Under the pieces are notes generated by a model. It saw only the letters and a list, made by a program, of their open reading frames with translations. It was not told the DNA's origin and searched no databases. From contig CM073592.1 of NCBI GenBank assembly GCA_037074705.1, forward strand, positions 25,082,629-25,146,628: DNA of 64,000 nt. Reading direction: 5' to 3'. The DNA comes from Zhengitettix transpicula (taxonomy: Eukaryota > Arthropoda > Insecta > Orthoptera > Tetrigidae). Position numbers and translations under genes: made by a program. Shown in pieces: positions 47,220 through 58,614 of this stretch (position 1 is its first letter; each line of letters opens with the position of its first letter).

Positions 47220-47480
47220 ATAATTATTTAAAATGAAAAAATTTACGTCAGATTGAAAATAATGAATAAGAAAGATAGTCAATGCAGACAAAAAAGGGTA
47301 ATATAAATACCACACAACAATATATTGTTCTCGGAGCTCAACCGGGTTTTGCATAATTGTAGAACGCAACGTTTCGACGACTAAAAGCTCTGTCGTCATC
47401 TTCTAGGCGATCTTTGATAATACCACACAACGTTTCTGGCATCCTTATCCATTTCGTCAGGTGCTAAGAAGAGCCTAGAG
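47220..47480 (-). repeat. Single family B arm carrying a nested insertion
   Basis: The minus-strand arm resembles those at 49.2-49.5 kb (GTCAATGCAGACAAAAAAGG, ACCACACAACG, CTAAGAAGAGCCTAGAGCG). The core has CTGACGA (47460-47454), a TGG/CCA stem and GAAAC (47436-47432). A 101-bp element interrupts it at 47319-47419. Confidence 0.6.
47319..47419 (-). mobile_element. 101-bp insertion with hammerhead-like motif and 12-bp target duplication
   Basis: ATACCACACAAC occurs at 47307-47318 and again at 47420-47431, flanking 101 bp. On the minus strand the insert contains CTAGAAGA (CTGAAGA with one inserted A), T, a perfect 6-bp stem II GACGAC/GTCGTC, then GAAAC (47375-47371) and GTTGCG. The next bases, AAACCCGGTTGAGCTCCGAG, form the other end. 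It looks like the short 5'-truncated end of a different Penelope-like or other hammerhead-bearing retroelement. Confidence 0.6.
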
Positions 47481-47814
47481 CGACACCGCGAACTGTATTC
47501 GAGGACCGTTTCAACTGAAATGAGGTTTAATCGCCGTAATTAAAGGTTTATTCTGAAGAAAATCACCTTTGTGGAGGTGACAACGAAAATACTGTCGTTT
47601 TACAGTAAAATTTGTAATTTGTTTGTATCTTTTGTATTTTTTAAAGCAAAGAGTCTAATGAGAAGCAAAACCCTTACAAAATCAATTACTTAAAATGACG
47701 CTTATTTTCTACTGTTATTCGCGGTACAAAAAAAATCGTCCTTAATCTCTGTGGCTAATTTTTCGAAAATAATTATATTTCAATTAACGTATTTAGCTAG
47801 AAAAATCTGGACAG

Positions 47815-47905
47815 AACCTGGATCGCCGTTTAGTAGGCGGTCGCTCTGATCAATGAGCTATCCACGTCGACTCCAGCTCATACCCAAACTTCCTCTAACC
47901 TGTTG
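47815..47905 (-). mobile_element. tRNA-derived SINE segment (family D, copy 4)
   Basis: On the minus strand CTGGAGTCGACGTGGATAG leads into an A-box-like TAGCTCATTGA (47860-47850), followed by CCAGGTTCTG where a B box is expected. It matches the leader of the copies at 5.65 and 17.2 kb but is more diverged. Confidence 0.5.
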
Positions 47906-48714
47906 TATAGACCTAAACAGAGACTCACTATTTACTAAATCGAATTCTTCAGGTTTCTACAGAACTGGATTGAATTTCAGATCCTGTAGGGATTGAAGTA
48001 TCCTAATCTGTTGATTTACTTTTATACTTTGTTTATTATTTAACCGTATTTTAAAATGCCAATAATAACAACGACTCATTTACAAATTCGACTAAAAGTA
48101 TCAGTCCCAGGTGTATTCTTTTAAATCGAGGGATAAATGTTTAATTCGACACATTCCGCTGGGTCGTTTCGAAATCAGAGATGGACCATTTCCCGCGCCA
48201 ATACTTTTGATGTTATCGCGAAAAACGAGAAGCCTGTCGAATCTCTGGAAACTGGAAGCAACGTATATTTTTTTTTTTGAGAGGGAGTGCTCCTCCACAT
48301 TCCGGGAAAGCGGACGCCAACAATGCGCCTTTGATGGAGCCTTGTGGTTGTCATGGTTACGCATAGTTACGCCTCTCCATATCTGCATCGCAAAGCCACA
48401 ATTCCTCATCATCAGAGCCAGAGAAACTATCCTCGTTATCGAGCATCCCTTAACCACGAGCAGGAGGGGGACAGGCGGGACGCTGGTCTCTCCTTTCTTG
48501 ACCACGGCCTCAAGTTATCAGTTATTGTTGTATCAAATTGCGAAACACTTTAACACCTCTATGTAAGCTCTAAAGCAACTCAATTTCAATTAAATTTCGT
48601 TTCTCGCTTTTTCCTGACTACTTTACATAAAATTTCTACATGCAAAGAAGTACATAAAACAAATTTCGAGAAAAATTAGGAGATAGAATTAAAGATGAAT
48701 AAACAAATCAATTA
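47906..48714. other. GC-richer island open on both strands, unrecognised
   Basis: At 48111-48566 the plus strand is open for 151 codons and the minus strand (48505-48101) for 134. No domain, signal peptide or splice pair is recognised. It could be a decayed exon or an old repeat fragment; the double openness suggests compositional chance. Confidence 0.3.
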
Positions 48715-48800
48715 ATGACCTTATACAGACACTTTTTATTTATTTTATTTATATTAAGACATTTCGAAAACTTTTTGTATCTTCTTCAGGTATTTTCATT
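48715..48800 (-). repeat. Single family B arm, degenerate core
   Basis: Minus strand: CTGAAGA (48789-48783), GATACAAAAAGTTTTC, GAAAT (48765-48761) and GTCTTAATATAAAT, then a CAGACACTTTTT-type tail. It is a relative of the motif at 26900-26934 with a mutated stem II and GAAAT instead of GAAAC. Confidence 0.5.
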
Positions 48801-49234
48801 CAGAGGAGACATTTACATATGATTATATTGATAATATAATTGTACAAAGTAAACAAAGACAAGCTAAAGAACACAAAAATTGTTTTATTAATTCGAAACA
48901 GACGTTAAATTAAAGCTTTTAATTTACGATCAAGTTAAAAAAAAGGGAATTCCAAATTCGATGTGACTGTAATAAATCCTACGAAACATAATTTATTCCA
49001 TATTTTAGGCTAATGAAAATTACGTAAAATTATATTCTGTAAGATAAGTTTTTAATGAATTAGGGATATAAGATAATAAAAATTCTGTGGTAGTAAGGGT
49101 AATCACTTAAAAAAATACCAGACGGGGTGAATCAATCTCTGATTGCGTATGCGAGAAATAATTCTGAATGGTAAAAATTATTAATTACGGTCGGTGTAAC
49201 TAAAATACATTGGTAAAAGATTAAATTAATTTAC

Positions 49235-49530
49235 GTCTGATAGAAAATAATGAACAAGATAGATAGTCAATACAGACAAAAAAAAGGGTAATATAAATAC
49301 CACACAATATTTCTGGGATCCTTGTGCCTTTCGTCAGGTGCTAAGAAGAGCCTAGAGAAACACAACTGCAGTGGTTATTGGTAACATTCAAAGGCCTTGT
49401 CGACTGACCAGTGCAGTTGTGTTTCTCTAGGCTCTTCTTAGCACCTGACGAAAGAAACAAGGATACCAGAAATGTTGTGTGGTATTTATATTACCCTTTT
49501 TTTTGAATGTATTGACTATTTTTCTTATTC
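49235..49530. repeat. Hammerhead-like foldback element (family B)
   Basis: Inverted arms of about 130 bp (49241-49375 and 49406-49530) carry ACACAACTGCA, CTCTAGGCTCTTCTTAGCAC, the core, GTGTGGTATTTATATTACCC and a TTTTTT..TGTATTGACTAT tail. The minus-strand core has CTGACGA (49337-49331) and GAAAT (49313-49309); the plus-strand core has CTGACGA (49445-49451) and GAAAT (49469-49473). Stem II pairing is weak in both. Confidence 0.65.
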
Positions 49531-51059
49531 CTATATTTAATGTTGAATAATTTCCCTTCTGCAGCTGTCGGCGGTTTACAAACTCTCGATTCCTTATAGT
49601 CACATACACTTTAAAATACAATCATGCTCTTATCAGCATTTGTCAATGCACGATTTCCTGAAGATTAAATAAAGGATTTCGTCGGATGACCTATGGGGTT
49701 TTAAAATTATTATAAGCATGGTATAAAATTTTTTTATGCGGTTTGTATTAATTAGACATAATCGAGATACGCGAAAATGCGGCATTCTTTAATTTAGCAT
49801 ATTACAAGGGATATTTTTTCGTAAAGTATAAACAGAGGCAGGCCAGAAGGGAAGGATGCAGGCAGACCAGAGACGGGAGTAGGGGTTTCATGAAAGAGTG
49901 ATTTCACTCGTTATCGGGGATCGTAATAATTTCTGGCGTTTCCTTTGTTGCATTCCTGAACGCTGAACGAAGAAAGGCTAAGGAAAAGCAATATGCAGCC
50001 TTGAAGAAGAGGAAGGAGAAGGAAGTCTTGCCCTTTAATAACTGTGCAACGAATCTGAGGCAGGCGTTATCGGCAATAATTCACGCTCGAAACCTCCCTC
50101 TAAGGCGGAGGGTTAAAGAGAGATTCGTATTTATGCACCCCAAGGGGGGGGGATGGAACCGTGCAAAAAAGAAAACCAAGGCCATATGGATGCAATTACG
50201 TTCACACTGAAAGAAGTATAGTAGGTTCACTACATTTCTAGATACATGCAGAGTGTTTCGGGAAATAAGAATAATTTACTTACAGCAAGGTGGGAGGGGG
50301 AGAAATTGGTTTATTACAGTTTAGACAGTTTGATAATGCAATTAGGCTAACCTACTCCATGACGTGAACAAAGGAACGATATTACAATTTCTAATTAAGA
50401 ACTGGATGTTGGACATTATGAGAATACGACTCAGAAATAAAAGAAAAAGTTAGAAAAGGGACTATAAATTTATTATCTTTGTTTAAATACCCACATTATA
50501 TTAGTTTTAGATATATCGATTTCTACTGGGGAAATGAGACAAGTAGAAGCAATAATTCACACTCACAAACAAAATATAACAACGAAATACACTCAATTAG
50601 GAAAATACACAATTAAGAAAAATACATACATACGTATATATATATAAGAAAACAGTGTAATAACAAATAGAATAATTAAACATTATATAGACAACACAGT
50701 TTTTAAATGGAAAAAGTTAAATACAAAAAGTATGTTGAGAAATTTAATAAGAAACATTTACTACTGAATAATGATTAATGCAAGAACAGCGGAGAAAAGA
50801 AAAAGCAGCTTGAAGACCACAAAACTGAATTAAAGGATGAGGATGGGAAAAAAATTAATTAAATTGAGGTTAATGCATAATAAAATCCCGAAAAAAAAGG
50901 TTACGTAAATAAATGAATAGTTTCACTAATAAAGATGTGAATTAATATGTAATTATGCTACTCGTGAAATAATAAAACATTAGAGTAATGCGAAACCACA
51001 TTTAGAGTTAATTGAAGTAGAAAAAATCTTCTAATAATAATTAAAATAGACAAATCTAC
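49531..51059. other. Unassigned AT- and A-rich stretch
   Basis: Bases 50001-50210 are open in one frame with a basic composition but no recognised motif. No other content was found. Confidence 0.3.
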
Positions 51060-51422
51060 AGCCGTGGAGAAATTTGACCAAATTTCGTACACGTGTTTCT
51101 TTAGAACCGGAAACAAACACTGTGGGGGTAAGATACGTCTACCACCCTCTAGACCGGGGTTGGAAATTTACAAGCATGTCAAAACGGCCGATTTTTGCGT
51201 CGTATAAACAGTTTTCGGGGGTCAATGAGACTGATAGTTTTTCTCCCGATGTTGTTTATGTGTATTTTCTACCCCTTTCTGTATTTAAAGGGACCACCCT
51301 TCGGGATGGTGGTGGAGGGGCGTTACAAAAAAATAAAAACGAATATTGGAGTCAAATTCGGAGTTACGGAAGTCGCTGAATTTAATTATGACAACCCGGG
51401 CAACGCCGAGAACCCAGTTAGT
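51060..51422 (-). mobile_element. Family C fragment, 5' end present
   Basis: On the minus strand it begins ACTAACTGGGTTCTCGGCGT, a mutated form of the family C start, and continues through the module seen at 38-41 kb (AATTAAATTCAGCGACTTCC, TTTTTTGTAACGCCCCTCCA, ATCGGCCGTTTTGACATGCT). It links the head of family C with the module that forms the large inverted repeat. Confidence 0.6.
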
Positions 51423-52638
51423 TTACAATGAAAAAAGGTTAAATTTTTTTTTGAAATTATTCGCGTGGACGATAAAAGGAAAAAATTATTTTGTATTCAA
51501 TTTAACAAATGCTATTATTGTTGTTATATTAACAAGCGCAGTAAAAAAACTAGACTTGACTATAAATTCCCTGCTTTTAATTTAATTAATTCGATTTAAT
51601 TAAATTCAAAAGAATTTGTAATGCGATTAAAAAACATATTGAAATTATTTTCAGGAAACGAAGACATTAAAATTTAATTTATAATTCAAATATACGTGTT
51701 GAAATTAATTTTTTTAGTAACCGTTCGCATAAAACCGGTGTAGGAGAAACAACGGAATATTTCCAATCTTTGCAATATATACGAAGAAACTTAGCTGAAA
51801 AAAAATCAGTTCTGTGTTAATTAGATATTAAGGTTGGTGATAATTTACCTTAAGTAGAAACAGTTGTTATGGTAAATAAGGCAATGTGATTAAGAGGAAG
51901 GAGAGGCAATGCAGGAATAGACCGAGCTTTACTTGGTTGGATATTTTCTTCAGATTTGTAAAGAAGTGGTTAAGAAGGTTGATGGTTAAGGAGAACGATA
52001 CAGATTTTAGCGTGTGGCTGAATACAACAAGTGAATAGGATTTTATCAGTTTACCGCATCAAAGCCGGTTCTGTGACTCGAGTAAGATTTTGGTGTTCCC
52101 ACGCAAAAGAGGGGGTGAGGGGGGGGGATGAGAGTGAGTTAGTTGGCTTCTAATTAGCAGAGTATTTACCCTGCCATCAGGGGGCTGAGATGGGTTTATG
52201 GGTGCAGAGATATAGATATTAATGCAACGGAGTTGATGAGGAAGACCTCCGACGACAAAGAGGGTTCCTAAGTCGAAGAGTCTACAAGGGAGAATTTGCT
52301 CTAAGGATCTTGGAGGGTCCACATCCGCCTACACGAGACTCCATTTTCGGTAAGTCAACACACACACTTCACCTTTATGTCCACTCACAAGAACCTCCCA
52401 TAAAACTCAGTGGAAAAAAGAATTGTATTCACTCCGATATAATTCCGATGTGACGAACGAATTTCATACCCAACTTTCTGTTTTGGAGATATTTAAATGT
52501 CTTCTGTATAACTCTGCCATTTTATTTTTTTTAACCGAGGAAAAAACCAGTGTTAAATTTTTTTAATAGGCAGAAAGTATCGATTATTATAAGAATTTAG
52601 CCTTAAAAAGCCCAATATAACACGTCGGAAGGCGTGTT
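51423..52638. other. Unassigned stretch
   Basis: A GC-richer patch at 52059-52322 is open on the minus strand for 87 codons without recognised motifs. The final bases GGAAGGCGTGTT (52627-52638) are a target duplication. Confidence 0.3.
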
Positions 52639-53204
52639 TTTTTTATTTAGGGCAACAGGCTACATGAGGGTGATCCACATTAGGCAACTCCCCTTTAATA
52701 GCATAGGAAGGGATTTGAAAGGGGGGATGTGGAAGGGTAGAGGAAGGTACCCAAGGGTGAAGTAGGGCCCCCGGGCTATATTTTAAGGATCCTACCCGGC
52801 ATTCGCCTAAAAGTAATGCAGGGAAAACCGTAGAAAAGCCTGCATCAGGTAGGTCGGGCATTAGGTACTTGTCCCACGCCCTTCCGATAGCGGGAGAGGA
52901 GTTTGCTGTGGGGACGCAGCATTCCCTTCTCCGTGCCTCGACCAGTTTAAGAGGCAGCTGGCCGACTATTCCAATGGGAATAGCGAACAACTCTTACCGT
53001 ATGCCCAAGGTCTGTGACCCCGGAACATACACCTCTCAAAACAGGCCGAGGTGCTTCGGCTTGTGGGAACCTTAGTTCAAAAACGGAGAGGAAAAAGCAT
53101 ACCTAAAGGTAGCCCCTTCGTATCTCTCCTAAAAGGTTCTGCCTGTGAGAGAACATCCCTCGCAGGTTACCTGCTAGAGAATTCTCTCGCAGGCTTAGGC
53201 TGTG
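52639..53204 (-). mobile_element. SINE-like family A, copy 15, with 12-bp target duplication
   Basis: A full-length copy flanked by a perfect 12-bp repeat, GGAAGGCGTGTT (52627-52638 and 53205-53216). The minus strand starts ACAGCCTAAGCCTGCGAGAG, has two hairpins (one mutated to CTAGCAGG), and ends with the standard tail and an interrupted A run. It fixes both ends of the full-length unit at about 566 bp. Confidence 0.9.
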
Positions 53205-53249
53205 GGAAGGCGTGTTGTGTGCCTTGTATTTCAATAGAGGTCAATATAG

Positions 53250-53555
53250 ACTTGTCCGCTATTCATATTGGAATAGTCGGTCAGCTGCCTCAGGCACGGC
53301 GAGTAGAGATCTGCGACCCCACAGCAAACCCCTCTCCCGCCAACGGAAGTGCGTGGGAGAAGTACCAAATACCCGACCTACCTGATGCAGGTTTTTCTAG
53401 GGGTTTCCCTGCATCACTTTTAGGCGAATTGCCGGATAGGATCCTTAAACCATAGTCCGCGGGCCACCTTCCTCTACCTTTCCCTTTCCTGTAAGAGGGG
53501 AGTTGCCACTATGTGGATTACCCTATTCATAGCCTGTAAACCCACACCTTTAAAA
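53250..53555 (+). mobile_element. SINE-like family A, copy 16, variant-tail subfamily (5' truncated)
   Basis: It starts at CTTGTCCGCTATTCATATTG and ends ATTCATAGCCTGTAAACCCA then an A-rich stretch. A stretch of the tail (CTAGTTAACCCTTGG) is deleted. It is inverted relative to copy 15, 45 bp away. Confidence 0.75.
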
Positions 53556-54541
53556 ATAATTATAATAACTCAAGTAATAGCAAAATCAAAAACTCGACTC
53601 AGTGGTTGAGGGTGTAGGATACGATATTCAAGAAAACCCGATTTATTAATCGGGGCCTAGCGTATATTTTTGTGAAACACTCTCATAGAATCCCACTTCA
53701 CGTGTGTTACAAACATTTCCTATAATGGACCCCGTAAATCTCGTTGAAACAGCCGTCACTCGGCTTGTTATTAGCGTTAACAGTGTTGACAATTTTCTGC
53801 AATCATTCCGCTTTCAACTCCTAAAAATAGTACACACTCTGGATCACATCGGTTTCCATTTAAAAAGCGGAAGAAGGGAAATAATATGTAAATGGAATGC
53901 AAAGGACCGTATCCGATAAACAGAGTGGGCCACAATTAACTTAAAGATAATCGTTAAAAAAAGTCTATTTAATATTCAGAAACATCTCCACGTGCTTCAA
54001 GAGTTCACTAAAAGCCATTTAAAGTAGAAAATATATTTTATTCCAAGTTCAGTATTGTTCCCTTTTTTTAACTTTAAATGTATTCATCAATTCATTGCCC
54101 ATTTAACCATTTTTTTTTCACATTTTAGGAGAAAGCTTTCGCTTCAAGATATTCCACCCCCCCCCCCCACCACCACACACACATAACAGTGTGTGCTCGT
54201 GAATAAGCCTTTCACCGCTTTATGAAACTGGCGCATTAATATTTTTTTATTAGCTACCGAGCGTCGGTTATCAAGTGCCAAAAGTGCGGACAGCATCTTC
54301 TGGACCGTTGAATTGTGGACGCTTTGAAAAAGATGTAAAAATTTTATAATGAATCTATAACATAAATTTTTGACTTGTTAATGAGCATGTGCAAGTAACT
54401 GATACAAAACTATAATAGTAAACCCGAGTATTGATTTATTATTATTGAATTATTTATTGCTTAAAATTGTTATTAAATAAAATTGATATTACTGTAGATG
54501 TAAAAAATAATAAATTAGTTGCAATTAATTTCAGTTTAATG

Positions 54542-54542
<1 letters not shown>
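53556..54542. other. Unassigned AT-rich stretch
   Basis: A short run of C then a CA-rich stretch lies at about 54157-54184. A short ORF at 53704-53919 is unsupported. Confidence 0.3.

Positions 54543-54575
<33 letters not shown>
54543..54575. repeat. (AT)n microsatellite at the edge of an LTR-like unit
   Basis: About 16 AT units directly adjoin the TGTAAT start at 54576. Confidence 0.9.
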
Positions 54576-54578
<3 letters not shown>

Positions 54579-55548
54579 AATGATTAAAAGAAGCTATTTA
54601 ACAAAAATTAATTAACAATGATTACGATTAAAAGAAAGCTTCTAATTTACCAAATATTAATTTAACAGGTGATTATTTAGTTTTTACAAATAATTTCCCC
54701 TAGGTTGTCACGCCGAATTCAATAATTACAAAATTAACAAACTAATATTTTATTAATAACTTGTGGCGTTCAAAGTAAAATACAATCTTTTATGTTACAC
54801 AAAGAATCAAAATTAATAACTCTTCTTCTCAAGGTCTTTAATTTGGCTTGATAATTAAGAACAATCAAAAAAGATTTATAAATTAAATAATTAACAATTC
54901 GAAACCATATTGAGACGAACAGAATACGAAATGTAACAAAATGAAAAGAACGAAATCTGACTAATACCTTAAACAATCGTTTACAGAATTTAATTAGTTT
55001 GGTTTGTACTTACAAATGTCCTGCTGGTACCAGACTTAGTTTTCGGGGCTTGGATACACTATTTTTTTTACACTTAAAAGGACATTAATCAGAGATTCTA
55101 CACATCACGTTTTTTATTTTGGCAAAATTGGCTATATTTCGATGACGTAATAATTCACCACTGTTATTCCGCAACAATTACTCCACGAAGATGGTACAAA
55201 GTTCTATTTTTGACGAAACTGGTATTACTTTACAATATTCACGTTGCAATATCTCGGTGAATGTGTTACTGGGCTCAATTTGATAAAGACTGTTCTCTGC
55301 AAAGTTTTCACAGTCGGCCGCTTCTATTCTCCAATGATTCACCAACTTTATTTTACTATGCTCGACGATGTCTGACCTCTGTACAATCAGACCACAACGA
55401 CCAACTGCAACCAACCTACGTTCCCGTACAATTCTCGCAGTTCACGACAAATCTAGTCTATGTTTTTCCATGGTTGTCTTTGAGATCGGTGCCGCTAAAC
55501 AATTCATCATAATTAAAGTCATTAATGGCCTCCTTAATTAGTATTACA
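54576..55548 (-). repeat. LTR-like family E unit (left, minus strand)
   Basis: On the plus strand it runs TGTAATGATTAAA to AGTATTACA, 973 bp. It is an inverted copy of 55559-56576; matched blocks include CTGGTACCAGC, CAGATTTCGTTC, CTGTAAACG and AATTAAG..CATTAAT. A third copy forms 1-452. TG/CA ends and unit length suggest an LTR; no primer-binding site or coding region accompanies it. Confidence 0.55.
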
Positions 55549-55558
55549 GTATATATAT

Positions 55559-56576
55559 TGTAATGCCAATTAAGTCATTAATTGTTTTTAAATAATTTGA
55601 TTTGTTAGCGAACAGTTTGAATTATAGCGATGAGAGCGAGCAAAGCAACAACGAGTGGCGAGCTCTGTTCCTATTATTGAGGGTTCGGAATGGCGATTAC
55701 GCGCGCAAAAGTATGGGAGTCTTCAGTCTACCACGAGAGGAGAGGAGAGACATTGTAAAAGTTAGTCTAAGTCTACGGCGAGGAGCGAAAGAGAAAAGTC
55801 AAAGTCTACGGTCAGCCACGAAAGTAAAAGTAAATCTTCACCGAGCTACTTAGAAGTTTTCAATCCAAACCGATAAATAATGCGGTAAAAGACTAAAAAA
55901 TCTGCAACTCATAAGAGTCCTGTAAGCAAGCAGTTAGTTGGACCGAGTAGATGTGCTAACAATTAGCCAACGGAAGCAGAGGTTTGCCTCATTATAAAGA
56001 ACGTGAACAATTTCGTGCTGAGGGAAAAACAACTTCAGATAGCTGACAAATTAGAAGGATTATCCGAGTTCCTGGGAGCCTAGTAACTTCATAAAAGTAG
56101 AATCTGTGAGAAAAATTTAGAATCTGTGTAAAAAATTTTGCACTATTGTGTACTTTTGAAGCGCTAAAAGAATGCTGGTACCAGCCGAACAATACGTAAG
56201 TAACCAAAACCTTAATAAAATCTGTAAACGTTAACTAAAAGGGTAAAGTCAGATTTCGTTCGTTTTTCTTGTAGCTTTTCTTTCATATATCAGCACATTA
56301 ATGTTGGAAGTAAATTTTAAACTGTATTGTTAATAAGATCATCCAATCATTTTCCTCTGTAAATCATCAAACCCAGTGAAGAACCTGAGAGGTTAAGAGA
56401 TTTTCATTTTATTGTAATTGTTTGTAAATTTTAGAAGCCACAAATTAATAAATAAATTTATTTGTAAAATTTTGATTAATTTTTCATTTAATTAAGCCTG
56501 TCATTTTGATCATTACATAAATGACTACCACAATGTGGGGCAAAAATTAAATTAAGCATAATTGTTGATTATTACA
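55559..56576 (+). repeat. LTR-like family E unit (right, plus strand)
   Basis: It runs TGTAATGCCAATTAAG to GATTATTACA, 1018 bp, and starts 10 bp (GTATATATAT) after the left unit ends, so the two are head to head. A GC-richer purine-rich block at 55620-55860 (GAGCGAGCAAAGCAACAACG) corresponds to the block at 290-360 in the first copy. Flanks on both sides are TA-rich. Confidence 0.55.
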
Positions 56577-57152
56577 ATATATATTAATCTGATGAAATTA
56601 AACTCTATTTTCTGAAACTACTTCAGAGTTTAATGTCATAAAGTTTACATGTACAAGAATTCAGTTATTCGAATAGATTCTTCTTGTTTTTTGAATTCTG
56701 TAATAATGTCTGAGTACTTACTTCCTAAAGCCTCTTAATTCACACAATGTTTACATTCCGACGAGAATTATTTTCGTAACCAACCCTTTTTTCTCCTCGG
56801 ATATATTAAAGTGCAGATTGTAAATGCAAGAAGTTTACCTCCTTTTATAGCAGTCATGGTTTCAACTGTGAATTGACTATATATTAAATTTTTACACTAC
56901 CCTCGTACCAGTATGAATTATTTTAGTTATTTTCAGAACTTCATTCACGTTAAATTAACCTTGGTTACTGTAAAATCGTCCAGTCGTGTTTCGTAATCTT
57001 TTATGACAGTGGTTTATTATTAAGACATGTAAAACGTTTCAGTTTAATTTTTTAATCTGTAGATACTTGGTCGAATCATTTGCGATGAGTCCAAAAATTC
57101 CGAGTAGTAGGTTTTTGTTTAAATAATAATCTGTTGTTGTTTTTAAAACAAT
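56577..57152. other. AT-rich stretch, nothing recognised
   Basis: A short hairpin (AATTAAACTC..GAGTTTAAT) lies near 56596-56632. No gene was recognised. Confidence 0.3.
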
Positions 57153-57761
57153 CTTCTATATAATAAAATAGGATGTATATTTGTATGTATGTATGTATGT
57201 ATGTATTTACGTTGTTCTTTATACAAATTTTATCGCGTGGACAGAATGCAACAAAAATTGGTACACATATTCTTCAAAAATACGAGAAACGGTACTGTGA
57301 GGGTGAGAAACGCCTAGCATACATGTGGAAAGAATTATAATTAAAAACCGTGATCATTAAATATTAAATTACTGCGCGCCAAGAGACAATGACGTCACGC
57401 GAGAGAGAGACGTTACTACGCAACGAACAAAGGAAATATCTCCTTTATTAGGAATGAAATAAAGCAGAAATATGTTCTTTAAATAAAAAGTATAATTTTA
57501 TACAGAAATATTCCATTGAATGGTAATAAAGAAGAATACGAATTACTTTACCATCCTTGGAGAAAATGTAAGTTAATTTTCGCGCTGTATTAGTTGTGAG
57601 TCTAGCTAACAATTTCATCAATGTAATATTTCGTAATGTATGAAGACTGAGTGACGATTATATCCTGAAGTACTCAAGGAATCTATTTAAGTATTCAATT
57701 AAATACTTTTTCGAGTTTATATAAATAAGTACACGAGCAACGCCGAGGACCAAGCTAGTTA
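57153..57761 (-). mobile_element. Family C element, short form, both ends present
   Basis: On the minus strand it begins AACTAGCTTGGTCCTCGGCG and ends with ACATACATAC repeats and a CCTATTTTATTATATAGA tail. It has one TGACGTCA (57390-57397) and one GCGCGCAGTAATTTAATATT block, against two in the copy at 43253. At about 609 bp it is the simplest complete copy here. Confidence 0.65.
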
Positions 57762-58614
57762 ATTACAATAAAAGGCTTTTAAGGATTCGTAAGAATGTTC
57801 AATTATTCTAGAGAAACATCTAGAAATATTTTTCGTAAGTTGTTCAATTTGTGTGCAGTATTTTTTATTATACGGCGACCATTTTCTAGTCGGAGAAGCT
57901 GTGATATCGCCCACCCTCTCCAACGGCTGGCTGATGGACGCAAAGTCCATTAAAACTGGAAAACCCGTTTACGTCCACCATCGAGAACGTCCGTTACCCT
58001 AACGTCATAATAACCCAGGATGTGCAGTTTCGCCAATTTACGGGGCACAAGTTCCGAAGTAGATAGATCAAAGTGGGCTCGAGGATAATCTAATAAAATC
58101 CTTATACACAGGAACATACACAATCTATAGGTTACGTCAACCTGAAAAAAACCTTCTCTACTGAAGCAATTAAATTAACTCAAACTGTATTAGATATCGG
58201 TTTAAAATTATATATTGTCGAGATAAGTTCCCTGAGCAACACGAGCGGAGGAATCTGCATTTTATTACATTAAAATAGTTCTAATATCATTTAACTTTCC
58301 CTGGAAGAAGAAAAAAGTCCTTCGTTTAATTTTTTATCAACATATAAAGCATAAAAATATTTGATGTTATTAATTCTTTCATAAGGTGAAATGCAAAATT
58401 ATTAAATGTCGTAAAGTTAATATGTACGTACGTGGATAAATAAATTCAATCAAAAATATTTCTTCGTCCTGATATTTGTATACAAATCACCATAACACGA
58501 ATAATTTTCTTTGGATACGGTTATTAATTTTATTATCTCAATACGGTTTTAAGGCACGTCTGATGATCAAAGAAATATATAGCTTTGGCTTCAAACAAAA
58601 ATTAGGACGTTAAT
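57762..58614. other. Unassigned AT-rich stretch
   Basis: No gene, RNA or known repeat was recognised. Confidence 0.3.
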
